Notes: generated by a model not told the origin, from the sequence alone. Counted from the first letter of the stretch, positions 10,988 to 24,889 are shown. The stretch: DNA of 42,958 nt from Brachionus plicatilis (GCA_010279815.1 QEOQ01000214.1:1748308-1791265), one strand, 5' to 3'. Translations and numbers: made by a program.

Positions 10988-12517
10988 AATTGTAGGATTA
11001 GTAATTTGAGTGAGCAAAAATTTAATAAAAATTATTTTAAGTTTTTTTTTTATTCAATTGAAAAAAAATTATTTAGTGAGCTTCCACTAATTAAGTCTAA
11101 TCTAAATTGGAATTTATATTTAATTTAAATTTAAATTTTTCTATAAAAATAATTTAATTAAAAAAAAATAAAGCACTTAATATATTGAACTAATTACAAG
11201 ATATCATATTAAAAAAATATTGATATAAAATGGATTGTCAACAAAAAATTAAATTTTTTAAAAAATTATTTCTACTAATTTTAGTCAAATAATTTTAACA
11301 TAAAATTAAAAGTGATTTTTATTTATTTGATGCTTTTTTTTTATATTTTTAGTGCATTTATTAAACATATGTCTATAAGTTTAGGGTTTAAAGTTCAAAT
11401 TTTTGTTTCTCTTTTGATCAATCAAGTATTTTTTTTTTCAATAAATAAATTTAAAAATTGCATTATTTAAACTGAAAACGAAAAAAACGAAGCAAATATG
11501 TATCATGATCACCTTTTAACATAAAACTCATATTTACGCTAAAATATTATTAATAATTTTAAAAAGAATATTTTGAATGATTTTTTCAGTTTTCTTTTAA
11601 TTTTCAAATGATTTATCAAATAAGATAATGATAACATTCGGTTCAAAATTCTTAGCTGAAAAGCATAAAAGCCTTACTTTTCTAAAAAGTTGTTAATGCC
11701 ATCTAAATCTTTACCTTTGAATTTAATTTAAAAAAATTAAGATTGTATCGGATTTGAATCTAAAAACTAAAAGATAAATAAAACAACTCAAATTTTTTTT
11801 CGCACTTGGAATTAAAAGTAAATATGTGATGGTTTATATTGTTTTAAAAAGATTGTGATTTCAATATACGGGTAAAAGAACCTTTAAAAATTTTCTGAAA
11901 AAATAACTACTGGAATTCCAAGCATTCAATTACTTGCATCAAATTTATTAATTATAAAAGCTTTCATTTTTTAAAAAAATTATTTTGAGTTTTAAAAGAT
12001 TTAAGAGTTGGAATTCTCCTTATAAATTATTTAATTGCGTATCGTCATTAAAACAATTTTAGATCAATTTAAAGACTTGAACATATTCGTAAAAGCATAT
12101 CTGATTAAATGCCATGAGCTATATCAGAAAATTTTAATAGCATTTTTAGTAAAATATAATCAATTAAAAAATATAATCGACAAACGCTGAGAATTTTCCA
12201 AAGGGCGTCAATTGATATTGGTATACTCCTTATGATTCTTTTTTCATATTATTAAATTATTAAACCCTTAGTCTTTTAAGAGCCAGAATAGTTTTTCAAA
12301 ACTATAAGTTTAGTCGCTTGTCAAAAAGTTTAGCGTAGTATTGAAATTACCTTAATTATAGAAATAGTTTCTTTCTGTCAAAAATATTATTTATTTATTT
12401 GAAAAAACTAAAGTCTCAAAAAGGCAATTTAAAAAAATTGAAAAAGAAAAACATAAAAAATTAAAAAGATTCGCCATGATATTTTCCAAGAAGAAAATTT
12501 GACAATTTGAATTTTCT

Positions 12518-12600
12518 GATCAATTTTTGATTCTCAAAATGATCAAATCAAATTGTTAGTTCTTAATAGAAATAATGCAGAGATCATAAACTTCAAAGTC
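12518..12600 (+). repeat. copy of the 29.5-kb dispersed repeat
   Basis: GATCAATTTTTGAT followed by CTCAAAATGATCAAATCAAA, and TTCTTAATAGAAATAATGCAG (12560-12580), recur at 29569-29695 in the same order. The copy then runs into GATCATAAACTTCAA, which matches the other end of that element (29956-29970). It is therefore a shorter, internally deleted relative, and it lacks the 47-bp insertion seen at 29.6 kb. Confidence 0.7.
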
Positions 12601-13399
12601 CTCATCAAAAATATATACAAAAAATAATTATTTTGATGACTAAAATTAATTTAAAAAAAAAAAAACAATTTTCATAATTTAATTGGACCCTTACAAAATA
12701 AAAATCAATCTTTTTACCATTTTTTACCAACAGATTTTTGATTACAATTTTTTTAGTGGATAAAAAAACCTTTAAAAAAAATCAAAAAAGTAATTTATTT
12801 TAAATTCTAATTAATGATATATTTTTATCTCATGCTTTTTGTCTACTAAGTTTGAAAACAATTTTTTTCAGAAAAATATGGTCCAAATTAACTGAGACTT
12901 TTACTGTGATCAAAGAATTTAATTTTTTGAATCTAAACCATTCATCAAACTATATCTTTCATCAAACTGTTTCACTTAAATTTTAAAAAAAATGCGAAAT
13001 AAATATTTTTATGTAAATATAACTGGTTCTAATATAAAAAATAAATCTTTATACAGAATAAGTGATTACAAAACAATCTTGACATATGCCAATATAAAGC
13101 AAATTTTATCACAGTTCACTTCTTAGGATTTTTTTATAGAATCATCTCAAAACCAAGTTATTGGTAAAATTAATTGTAACTAAGTTACAAGGCCAATGTA
13201 TGAACTATTTGCAGTAATGTAGGTGAATCTTGTGATCATTATATCATCAAGCAAAAACCATTGTCAAAAACCTGATTTAAAATAAATTTGAGCTCATAGA
13301 GAGACGGAAATAGGTTTGATTATAAAATTTTAATAGTATTATAAAGAGAAGACAACAATTTTAATCAATTAGTAAAATTCTAAAAATACGATATTAAAA

Positions 13400-13480
13400 A
13401 TGGAGAGTCTGGTAAGATTTTTGTTAGCGGTGTTAGTAGTTTTCAATAATTTATCTTTAATTTTGTGCTTTTCTGGTTAA
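13400..13480 (+). CDS. short hydrophobic ORF, possible signal-peptide exon (tentative)
   Basis: AAAAATGG gives a good start context. The 26-codon frame reads MESLVRFLLAVLVVFNN followed by LSLILCFSG, then a stop. This resembles a secretory signal peptide, and a TATAAAG lies about 60 bp upstream (near 13339). I found no continuing exon, and a GTAAGA donor right after MESL could instead end a tiny exon. It could easily be chance, because T-rich DNA encodes hydrophobic residues readily. Confidence 0.15.
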   Translation: MESLVRFLLAVLVVFNNLSLILCFSG

Positions 13481-14425
13481 TTCTCAACAAGAAAAGCTTT
13501 TTTATATTAACATTATTTTTTCATGCTAACTTAGTCATTTTTATTTAATAATTTTCCATCCTTTTTAAATTATTGAATAGCTTTCTCTACAAACTCTTTA
13601 ATCTACAAGCAAATAATTCAAAATAAGATAATGTTACCATTTAAATAAAAAATTGAAATTTTAAATTTTTATAAACGAACTTTGAAACCTTCTCGCCTCT
13701 CTAGTGTTAAATCAATAAACATAAATAATCATCAAGGATTTGTGTAAAAAAGAACAAATTTAAAAATATTATTCAAAACTTTCTTTAAATTCTTCCATAT
13801 TTTGAGTTAAGTATTTAAAAAAATCTAAAATTTTTTTCTATTTTTTTTAAATTTAAGTTTTATAATTAATTTCTAAAAATTTTAAAAAATAATGATGTTG
13901 ATAAAAAATCTGTTTTAAGCTTTTGATTTTTAATTATTTTCATATTAAACACTTAAATGACCACTTTAAAAGGGTTGATTAAAATCAGTACCCCAATGTT
14001 TGAATAAAATAACCCAAATTTAATTATGACGTGAGGGTTGAAAATAAAAATTTTAAAATTTCAAAAAAATTATAGCTCAGACAAAGTTAGATTTTTTAAT
14101 TGAAAAAATTTTATGAGATAAAATCTAAAAAATTTTTTAATCTTCTAATGTTAAATGAATTTTAGTTTTCATCAGAACTGATTAAAAAATTAATTGGAAA
14201 AAATTTTAAAATTTCGATTTATTTCCCAAATACCATAATCTTGGGAAAATTGCGAGTCAAAAATTGTCTTAAAAATCGAATGCAAAATATAAGTCATTTT
14301 CGAAAGTATGCATTACTGATTTTATTAAATTTTGAATTTATCAAAATAAATTTATTTAAAAATTTAATTACTAAAAAATGCTTAAAAATAGATAAAAAAA
14401 TAATGCGAAATTTTTTTTCAGTATC

Positions 14426-16594
14426 CTATTCGACAGCGGTGGTTTGAGCCGATTTTTTCTTTCTCTCAAGTCCGTACATGATGTGGAAAACTTGTCTAAA
14501 CTTGGTCGTAAAGCAATAGTAGATTAAAAATCTGAACGAACACTGCAGCAATTCAAGAATGTTAACCAACACGGCGTACATTTTGTACCATTTGGTTTGG
14601 GTCTGTTCGGCTTTGAAAATGAGACCCGGATAGGCAAAGACCATGGGAATAGAGCTAGTCGAGTACAAAATAGCAACGAAAATGGTCATCCAAGTCAATT
14701 GGTTCTCTTGTCTGTTTCGTTTTGCACCCGGAATGCGCAGTAGCTGTTTGCTGTGGTCCTCGCTTTCGTTTGAGAGCTTTTTTTTGCTCTTGGCCTTCTT
14801 AACACAGTTCATCAACCATATTCTTTTTTCCAATCTGTTATTGGAGCCATTCGAGTGACTCACATTTATACTTTCTTTCATTCTGCGCCGCGATGACTTA
14901 ACTATACATATCAATATTATATTGAAGATTATAAGCAGGACTATTGGTAAAATGCGCGTCAAAACTTCCCTGACCAGACTGTACACTGCCCACCAGTTCT
15001 CCGTGGTGAACGAACGCGTCATCACACTTGTGCACAGTTGGATTTCATACAGCATAAAATTGGCAATGTTGGATACGATGGCTATGAAAAGAACTATAAA
15101 GCAAGACAGGTAGTAGCGCGACGGCTTGAAGAGCTTGTACTTGTGGGTCGGCCATCCGACAGATATTAATCTTGAATGACAAAAATTTTAAAACAATTCA
15201 AAATCAGACTTGTTCATTTAACTTAACTTTATATCAAAAAAAAATTTTCTTGACTTTGTCATGATTTTTTTTCATAACAATTATTTTATTCAAATAACTT
15301 TAAAATTTTTAAATTAAAATTACCCGAATAATTATTTTTACAAGTTTAAAATTTTCTTTAAAAAATGACGTTTTTATTTATTTAAAAAAAATTTTGAAAA
15401 AAATTAATTTATTTTAATACACTCTTAGAAACAAAATGTCATTCAAAAATTTTTCAAAAACAAAAATTGAATGAATTACAAAAAAAATTAAATTCAAGTC
15501 AGATGCCTTTTTTTTTTAATTTGATAATTTGCTTTATTTTTTTTTCCATAATAATTTCTTTATTTAAATATCTATAAAATTAAAAAAAATAAAATCACCC
15601 GGTTAATTATTTGTAAAGATTAAAAAGTTTCTATAAAAAAATGACGCATTTATCTATTCGACAAAATGGTAAAATAAATAATTTTCAATCTATTAAAAGA
15701 CATATTTCGAAAAATATGTTTTTGATAAATAAATTTAAGGAATCGAATTTTTAAAAAAAAATCACCACTTTTTAGAAATTCTTCTTTTTTTTTAATTTTT
15801 TTTTAATTTTCATCTAAAATAAATATTTTAAGTGTTTCATCAGTTTTAGTGAAATTTTTTCATTAATTTTTCTAAAATAAAAGGCTTAGTCGAGATCTTA
15901 AAAGAGAAATCAAAAAAATTATTTTTTATTTTTATTAAATTTTTTAATTTGTGGAAATTTTAGAATTGTTTTATTTTCCATTTTTTACTCTTAAATATAT
16001 TAATATTTTATTAACTGGAAGATTTTTTTATTCAACTTACTTTTCCAAAAAGTATAACTCAACCATTGTTTAATTAATTTATCTACTAATTAAAGTTAAA
16101 GGTTAAACAAATAAATTAAATTTAAGTCTGATGAATTTTAATTAATTAAAGTTAAATGACTTGGCTTTTCTTTGGTACTTTGGAAAAAATTTGCTCAAAA
16201 TTAAAGAAATAACTTACCTTTCAACTGTGACCAAGAGGTTCAAAAGCATGCTCAAGTTGATGGCAAAGTTAGCACCGGGTATGTAGAAATAGGCCAGGTA
16301 GAGTTGGCGAATGAACAAGTCGTATTTGTTGAATGGCTGTGTGTAAGAGGTGATGCAGTAGGGTATGATAATGATGCAGATGAAAAAGTCAGTCAATGTA
16401 ATGAGACGAAGGTACTTGAATGTGACAGTGTTGAAGCTTTTGTCGCGAAACACCTGAAGGCTGATTAGGTTGAGCACGATGCCGATCATAGCCAGCGGGC
16501 ACATCACAAACAAGTAGCTGTAGGCTTCGAATTTGTAATAGCTATTGGAGAGCTCACACGTGGACTCATTGGACAGCTCGGTGAGATTCAACAT
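14426..16594 (-). CDS. class A (rhodopsin-like) G-protein-coupled receptor, peptide-receptor type
   Basis: Two exons, 16594-16218 and 15170-14426, joined across a 1047-nt intron inside the codon for the DRY Arg. Total 374 codons (373 aa). The N-terminus has NLTE and NEST glycosylation sites and a Cys. TM1 is SYLFVMCPLAMIGIVLNLIS (N1.50 in VLNL). TM2 holds LITLTDFFICIIIIPYC with D2.50. TM3 ends LLNLLVTVER, so the DRY motif is ER-L. TM4 to TM7 are in exon 2, with a basic ICL3 (SSRRRMKES). TM7 reads LQCSFRFLIYYC instead of NPxxY, followed by an amphipathic FTTKFRQVF helix 8. The SxxFLIYC form is common in invertebrate FMRFamide-like and related neuropeptide receptors, so a neuropeptide ligand is likely but unassigned. 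The protein would be at the plasma membrane. The CWxP motif of TM6 is not evident (STSSIPMVFAYP). Confidence 0.9.
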
Positions 16595-19500
16595 GTGTTT
16601 ATTTTTAAAAGTTATCTAATTTTAATTAATTAAAAATTAACATAGAAAACAAAATAGAATAAAACTAAAAAAATTATTTTTTTTAAATAGCACCAAAAGT
16701 TGGAAATAAAGCCGGTTGATATCTAAGATAAAATATCAGGATTCATTTAGATTAGTTTGCCATTTTGTGTCAGCTATTTTAGACAAATTGTGCAAGAGAA
16801 CGATAAGGCCCAATGCTGAAAATTGCTGCCAAAGCGCTCTAAATTAAATGTCTAATTGATAAGATGAAGCCATTTAAAACTTCCTCTGATTATATAAAAA
16901 TAAGGACACAGTAAAGCTTGATTGAAAAATTGGATTTATTTAGACAATCGTTCAAACACAGTCTCAATGAACTTGGAAATTTCGAGTGAAAATTTTTTTA
17001 ATTATTTTTTAATAAACTTTGTCAATTTTTTTTTCAAAAAAGTTTTTAATTTAATCCATGAATTAAGTTGAATACCAAAAAAAAAATCAGTTTACTTAGA
17101 TAAAATATTTAAATAGATTAATATTTGTTATAACTGTAAATTTAATTTTATTTAAAATAAAAATAATATATTATTTAATTTTAAATTAAGTAAGCAAATA
17201 AAATTTAGATATGGAAACTTTAACTTTATTTTTATTGAAATCATTTTTATCAAAGGCTTTGAAAATAATTAGCCTTATCTTTTAAAAATTTTTCTATTAC
17301 CATTTTGTTGCTCAGTTGTCTAGTTATTTTATTAAACCGATTTTTAAAATGATATTACAAATTTGGTTAATTGAAATTGTAAAAATTAAAAGTAAATAAA
17401 ATACCTATATTTGATGTATTCGAACTTACATCAAATGAATTCGAGTAAAACAAAATATTTTAAATTAAACAAAAATAATTTTTGAAGAAAAAAATAACAA
17501 CTAATCACAACGGGTTCAAAAAGGAAAAAAATCTAATTATCACTTACGTTTTTTAAAAATTTTTTAATTTAAACTTTAAATTTTTTCAGATAAATTTTTA
17601 AATATTTTTTAATTAACATTTAAAAATGGATATTAAAAATAATATTTAAGGGTAAACTAGATTCGAGTGGGTTTGAGAATTTAAAAAATTTTAATTGTAA
17701 AACGATAGCAGTCAAATTTTATTTTTTAGCCTTTAATGTTAATAATTATTTTTCATCCCAAATAAACAATTTATTTAAGCTTAAGATTTAATTAGCAGTC
17801 TTTTAATCGGATTTGATTAGAGAGAACGATTAATTTATTAATTATTCTCTAGAATCTTTTTTAAATAAAAAAAATTTAATTCATTGAAAATTTGGTTCTA
17901 AATAGATTATCAGAAATATAAATTCTTTTCCTTTGAAAAGAAACAAATTGAATGAAAAAATGTTAATTAATTTATTATTTAACTTAAGTTCGATTTATTT
18001 AATCGAATTTTTTCAAAATTATTTAAAAACAATTGTAAAACCTAAATTTATTGAAAAATTTAGAAAATTTTGTCTTTATAAATTCCGATTCCTAGATTTA
18101 ATTCTGTACTTTTTAAAGTGAATTTGAAAAATTGATGATGAATCAATTGATCAAAAAACTAATTCAAAGAAAATTAATAAAATTAAACAAATTTCATAGG
18201 GTAAATTTTAGTAGAAAAACATTTTATAGAAATTATGTTAAAAACTTTAATAGAAAAATTTTAAGATTAAAATGTTTTTACGAAAAAATTTTAAATCTAA
18301 TTCCGTTTGATTGACTCTTGAAATAATTTTTTTCAAATAAAATTTTCGTTTTTTGTAGATTAAAGGAAAATTTTAAATATTTTTTAATTTGTTGTCAATA
18401 AAAAATAAAAAGAGATTATTATGTTGAAAAAAAATGATACATTTCTAGAATTATTTTTAATATTTAATCACTTTACGTCTCAATAAAAATGATTCTATGA
18501 AATAATTTTCCTACGAAATAAAAATCTATGAATTGAACGTTCACTGAAAAATTTTATTCAAAAAAAAATGTAGATATACTTTACTTCATTTTAATTATTT
18601 CCCAAATGAAATTAGTAACAAATTAATAAATAAATATATTTTGCAATATTATTATCATGATAGGGCCTTATGGGTTAATTTCAACCACCCTGCAAAATAC
18701 GTTAACTGTTACAAACTCAGCTATTTTAAGTTTTTTGAAATAAAAATAGAAATTAATAATTAAGTTAATTTCATAGACTAGTCATTTTTTTCCTATACCA
18801 ATTGTCTTTAATTGGCTTACACAAGAGTTGTTTTTTTATTAATACAGAAAGAATTAATTTAAATAAAAAATTTTGAATTTAGTTTAACACAAATAAAAAC
18901 AACCCACTTTTCTATTTCTAAATTATACCTTGCATTTGAGCATTATGTCATTTAATTAATTAGACTGTTGTAAATTTTCATATTTAGTGAAGTGGTTAAA
19001 ACGATCTCTTAGGCTTTCGTCAAGTGTTAAACATAGAAAAGTCTGAACGATTTCCCACATTTTTTGACAGAATATCAATTCAGCATGATAATGGAAATGT
19101 AAATTTTATTTTTATTTTTTAGTGGTGAAATTTTTTTAATTTTATTTTTTAAAAAATTAAAACTGTGTGCTCAAAAAATCTCAAATAATAAAAAAATGAT
19201 ATTACAGGTCAGAATATCAAATCATAATGGTAATGGAAATAAGAGATAAAATTTACAAAAATAGAGATAGCTTGACAAATATTCTTAGAGTTAACACAGG
19301 TGAAAATAAATTTCAAAAAGTTAGAAAGCAAAAATCTTATTAGAAAAAATATGAAATTTCTAGCATGAATAGACAATGAAATTTTACTATTAAAAAACTT
19401 TTTTGCTTTTTGCATTATTTCAGTATTTTACTAAAATACATGTAAGGTCAGTGGAAGGTACAAATTGAACGCTGTTTTTTTAAAAATATAATAAAATAAA

Positions 19501-22500
19501 TAAAATTAAAAAAAAAAGGTTCTGATATAAATTTTACTCTTAATTATACTATACTTTTAGGTTTTTTTAATAATTATATTAAAAATTAAATGGGGTTCTG
19601 GGGTGGAGCCCTGGATAAGAGATTCGAGTATGTTATAGATCAGAGAATAATTAATTTGATTAAAATTAATATTTAAACTTTTAATTAATTTAAATATTTA
19701 TTTTAATTTTCAAAAAGTACAGAGAGTACAAAAAGTTTTCGAAGGATTTTTACTTTTTAATATTATCAATTCTTTGATAAGAAATTAAAATGGTGTCACC
19801 GCGACTGTTAAAACTTGAGATTTTGATAAAGTACTGAGAGCACTAGTGAAGAGCTAACAGTGTTTTTTGTATTATTTATAGTTTCAAAATTTTCGCCATG
19901 AAAATAAAATATATAAAAAAAAACATAGAGTAAACTTAAGTATAAACACTCATCAATTCAATCTTCTATCAAAAATAATCCTAATTTGCTGTCTAAAAAT
20001 AACAAGAAGAAATTATAGGAATTCCAAACAAATCTTTACAAAAGCTTTTTCTTTATTTATCATACCATTTCTATTTGATCATTCAATGTTAAGTCAAAAA
20101 TTTAATATCAAAATATCAATTTTTTAGCATCAAATATATAGAAGAAAAATATTTAGAAAATAAATTTACACAATTTTGAGCTGAAGTTATTTATTTGTCT
20201 AAAATGAAATAAGCTTTTTCGGATTGATACCTTGGTATTTGATATTTTTGATACTTAACCAAATATTAGAAATAAAAAAAGTGTAATCGAAAAAAAAAAA
20301 CTCCAAAAAAAAGAGGCTTTATTTTGTTTAAAATATGCGAAAAAAGTCTAAATAAAATATTCTATAATACTAAAGATGATTCCGTAGGCTATATACCAAA
20401 AACGTCATTTTCAATCTAGACATGTCTTATCAATATACATAATCAACAATAATATTTAAACAAATAATTTTTTTAACAATTAAAAAGTCCATATTAAAAA
20501 GAAATAAAAATCTTACAATTAAAAATACAATCTTAATCACTTTAAACTTTAACGTGCTTGTAAAGCTTGGTTCGCTAATCTGACTAAGAAAAAATTTAAT
20601 TTTATAAAAAATGCAAATTTTCTCTTATTTAATAATAAACTCGATTCAAATGATATTTATCGACACGTGATTTTCTAATTTAAAAAAATAATTTTTTCTT
20701 TACAAAAAAACAACACTATTTTGATTATTTGATCCTGGTCTAAATTAAATTTTTCTTTAAAAATTCTGACCGAATATTTTTGATTTCTTTAGCTTAATAG
20801 GTCGTAAATTTTATATTTTAATCAACACCATTTTTAACTTTTTAATGTGATCATTTCTAATTGAATATTGGAAAAATTGGAAAAGTCTTTATTAAAAATT
20901 TATTATTTTTTATTGAATTATTTATAAAATTTGATTTCACTGCAAATTGATTTAAACAATTATTTAAACAATAATCCGATTTGCCAGGGAATTTTTAAAT
21001 TGAATAAATTTTTTGGCAAATGTGCGGAATTAATACAAAAAAAAAATAGTTTCACGGTAAATTGAGAATAACTCAAATAAATGCATTCTTATCAATAGCT
21101 CGATTAGAAAACTAAATTAAATATAGATATTTATTCCTGTTTAATAAATTCTAAATTAAATACTTATCTCAAAACTAGAAGTAAATAAAGCTGAAAAGCA
21201 AATTAAAATCTAATTTTTTGATTTTTAAATCTAAATAAAACACAAATTTATCCATTTTTTTCTTCTCCTGTTTCCCTTTTCTATTGATTAAATATAAATT
21301 AATATGTATTTTTTTTATCTAATTTATTTGATATTTGACTATGTTTTCAAATTTCGATTATTTTTCAAACCAATACTTTATTACAAAGCGTAGTTTATTT
21401 AGAAATTTTCTTGGCAAAATTGAATGAATTGTGGTCATATGAAAATATTTGTTAATAGCGTAAATTAGCCTGTTACGCCTAAATACTTGGGTATTAATGG
21501 AGTTAGGCATCTAGTTCCGTTTTATTGTTCTAACAAAATTAAAATAATTCTTAGCACTGCTGGTATGCAGCTTAAACGGAATTCTCTGTTTTTACTCTTC
21601 TGTTAGAGGATTTTTTTATTCATAATAAAGAGAATTTCAAATTGTAGATTAGTTTGGATATGGTTCTAAGTGTTTGGTCGTGCTTAGGCGACTAAGTTGC
21701 CGATAAATTGAGTAAATTTTCGCTATTTTTTGACTTGACCTTTTGTGCTGATTTATTTTATTTATATTATAATTGATATTTAAAAATAAATTACGAAAAA
21801 AATTGTTGTCTTATCAATAAATTGTTCTTGAAAAAAGCTTGGTATTTTTGGCTGAACTTTTACAAATTTGAACAATATTTTTTTGCTTTAAAAAATTATT
21901 AAAACAAAATCCTAATATTTCAAAATATCCTGAGTGAAAGTTAAACTCTGGTTTAATTTTGATCCAAGTGTAATGTTACCAATTTTTATTTAAAATATTG
22001 AAAATTTTAATTTTGACATAACAGGCTTTATTTACTCAAAATAAAACATTTAATTATTTTTCACATTGAATTTTTAAATATCACTTTTAACAAGCAAAAA
22101 TATTTTTCTATAAATTCAAAACCAAAATCTAAAATTTCACCCTGTGGTAACAAGAAGAATTAGAATTTTTTCTTCTCTAATTTATAGACCCAAGATTGAT
22201 CTCACAGTCATTTAACACATCAAATTAACCAAAATTGTGATACGAAATTTTAGTCTAGATTTTTTAAAATTCCAACTCCTCTCTTTATAAATAATTCTTG
22301 ATCACTTGAAAAAAAATTCTCTTTAGTCTAGATCAATATTTTTTTCAAAGAGAAAATTCAATCATTATATTTCATTAATGATTTTTAAGAATTTAATTTC
22401 TTGTTAACCACTTGAATAGATAAAATAAAAATACACTAAAATCTTATCTTGGCACTTTAATTTCACTCTTTTCTTTAAAATAAAATTTTTTATTTAAAAA

Positions 22501-24394
22501 AAATTTGAATTTAAAATAACTAATAACTAATAATTTATTTCCGTAGTTCTTTAAATCATTGTCAAATTAAGAAGGAAATAAATTAAAAATGAAAACTTAA
22601 AAAAATCGAAGATGAGAATTTATTGCACAACTAGAAGTTATTTCTTTGATAAAATCATCATACTTCCCATACAAAAATCGTCATAATCCTTTGATTTGAA
22701 ATTGAATTTGACTGGCCCAGTTTTTGTTTATGTTCAAAGTGAAACTAAATAAAAAACTAAATAAGAATATTTGTCATAAAAGCACAAAAAGGTGGTCTGA
22801 TTTAGAAGTGTACTCAAAGCCTCAGTAATTTGTTGACTTCCTTGATTAACTAAATATAAACTTTCTCTCAAAGTTTTAAAGCCAAAAAAATATTTTGATT
22901 TTAATTCAAAATTTGGAAAAACGGTGGAATGCATTTATTTAAATTAAACTGCAAAAAATGACTTCTACATCCTGCCAGGTTTTTGACAAATTGAAAAAAA
23001 AAACCCAAGTTTCGGTATGCTGAGTAAATAAGATGTTAAATTGCTTCTTGCCAAAATTTTGATTAGTAAAACAAATTAAAATCAAAAAAGAGTTCGTTTT
23101 TGTTCATATTCAAAATTTTTCTTAATTGTCGGATTGTTCAAATTCGGAAATTAAATTAAATTTATTTTATTTTAATAATTATTTTTTGATTTTAATGTTT
23201 CGCTTTGACTCTGAATTAAAAAAATTAAATTTTTTAATCCTAAAACATTTTTTTCTATAGTTTACTTATGATTAGCTGATCAAATTTTTTTTAGGAATCG
23301 ATTTTAAGATAAGCAACTTTGAAAAATTTTTGATAATCTTAAATGTAAATGTTCTCGATTTTTTTGAATCGATTATAATTCCAATAGGTTAGGCAGAAAA
23401 AAACATTAAAAAAAGGGAAAAAAATTTAAACTAAAAGAATCAAAAGGAGATTAAACAAAAATTGTATAAAAAATAACTTAGGTAGTTAGAGTTAGAATAA
23501 ATCTTATTCAAGAATTGTTTAAAAAAAATCGTTTAAACCCTCCAGTTTAAAAAATGTCTAAGTTTTTAAAATTTAATTTTAATTTAATTTTTGTTCAATT
23601 TTACATCTAATGAAGATTTAAAAAAAAATCATATAAAATACCTGTAAATTTACGTGATTTGCGCATTGCATTCATGCACATCGAAAGAAAAATTTAATAT
23701 CATTAATTTAATTTAATTATAATTTTAAAAAATTAAAATAATTTTTTAAATTAAAAAAAAAATTTAAATTTGGATTCATCTTATGCTATATATCTTGTTA
23801 TTAAATTGAATATTTTTTTCTCATTATTTGATTAAATATTTTGCTTTATGTTATTATCTTTTTATTTATTTCGTTCTACCTGTCTCAATTCCATGCGACC
23901 ATTTAAGTGATTCAGAATTTTTTCAATCCTTTAATACACTGACGGTAATTCTAATAAATACCAAATAGAAAAACGAAAATTTTAAAAATAATTCTAACAT
24001 TTTTTTTAATCTCTATAAATTTTAGATATTACATTAAATAAATAATTTAAAAAATTGCTCTTTTAGAATAAATATCCGACATCTGCATGATAAACTTTTA
24101 ATTTGACTGATAAACATTTTATTAATCATGCGACAATAGACAAGTTTTCCTCAATGGAAATACATTTCACTAATGATATTTAATGAAAATACTCTTATAA
24201 CTGGAGGTGTTGTATAGAAAAAATCATGCCCGGATACTCTTTCTTCCATTCCATTTTAAATCAATAATTTTCCTTAATAAAAAAGCTAGGAGTACATAGA
24301 ATAGATTTTTTTTCATCGACCGGTTGAATAAAAGATTTAAAAACGAAAAAGTTAATTAAAAAATTCTCTAGAGAAATTTATCTATAACAACGGA
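16595..24394. other. 7.8-kb AT-rich intergenic region, no supported gene
   Basis: It is almost entirely A/T runs with short spurious ORFs. The 16740-16960 stretch upstream of the GPCR is less AT-biased and contains a plus-oriented TATATAAAAATA (near 16893). Two other less-biased islands are 19590-19645 (GGTTCTGGGGTGGAGCCCTGG) and 21455-21740, the latter with an 8-bp inverted pair TTCCGTTT/AAACGGAA and a GCTG-CAGC mini-hairpin between. I could not match any of these to a tRNA, rRNA or snRNA. No tRNA T-arm pattern was found. Confidence 0.5.
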
Positions 24395-24889
24395 TCAAAT
24401 TCGATCAAATCTGTCAATAAAGCACTTGATTAGAGCTATTCCCAGTATGAATCTAGTCTTATTGTTAAAATGAGTACTGAAAAGCTTAATCAAAATATAA
24501 TGCTCATTCTTTTGAAAATTTTTGGAATTTTTTTTTCACAAGATTGGTGCTGATGGAAATTTACCTGGAAATGAATCGGATGCATACTTCAATGAACTCG
24601 ATTAGCTTTAATTCAATAATGTATGGCTTAGGATGCGGAACAGATTGTACCACCAACTTAATTTTACTCTTTCAAACAAAATTTTTTTAAAATAGTGTTG
24701 ATTTTTTCTTTAAAATTTCTTTTTTATCAAAATAAAAATAAAAAAAAATCAACTCTTGGAATTATTTAAATTTGAGCATCAAATTTTATGTCAAATATCT
24801 AATTTTAAACGCAATTGGTGAAATTTAATCAATTGCACTGGGTCTATGACAGCTATTTCAAAGCCGGTTTGAGTCAAAGCCTGGTGCAT
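24395..24889 (-). CDS. possible small three-exon gene (tentative)
   Basis: Three minus-strand blocks join in frame with GT-AG ends: 24901-24839 (after TTTTCCAG), 24656-24565 and 24476-24395 (after TTTTCAG, ending in TGA). The first contains an ATG at 24889 within NSFSMHQALTQTGFEIAVIDP. The second reads VPHPKPYIIELKLIEFIEVC. The third reads NNKTRFILGIALIKCFIDRF. Starting at the ATG this gives 74 aa. All three are less AT-biased than their surroundings and only the joined phase is open in block 3. Against it: the introns (182 and 88 nt) are longer than usual here, the block 2 acceptor lacks pyrimidines, a plus-strand 45-codon ORF overlaps block 2, and I recognise no family. Confidence 0.28.

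Larger units (their letters stand above)
10939..14425. other. 3.5-kb convergent intergenic region
   Basis: This separates the 3' ends of THOC1 (+) and the GPCR (-). Most of it is A/T runs. Two things stand out: a repeat copy at 12518-12600 shared with 29.5-30.0 kb, and a short hydrophobic ORF at 13400-13480. No RNA gene or further exon is recognised. Confidence 0.55.

Noticed and set aside
14643..14858. 71-codon plus-strand ORF
   Set aside because: Antisense of GPCR exon 2.
17933..18314. Two adjacent 60-62 codon plus-strand ORFs rich in Lys, Asn, Phe, Leu and Ile
   Set aside because: Composition is what AAA/AAT/TTT-rich DNA yields by chance; no domain, no splice support and no compositional shift.
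19209..19415. 68-codon minus-strand ORF
   Set aside because: Phe/Ile/Asn/Lys-rich translation typical of random A/T DNA.
19590..19645. Possible tRNA at GGTTCTGGGGTGGAGCCCTGG...GAGATTCGAGTATG
   Set aside because: No acceptor stem or proper D and anticodon arms could be folded around the GATTCGAG motif.
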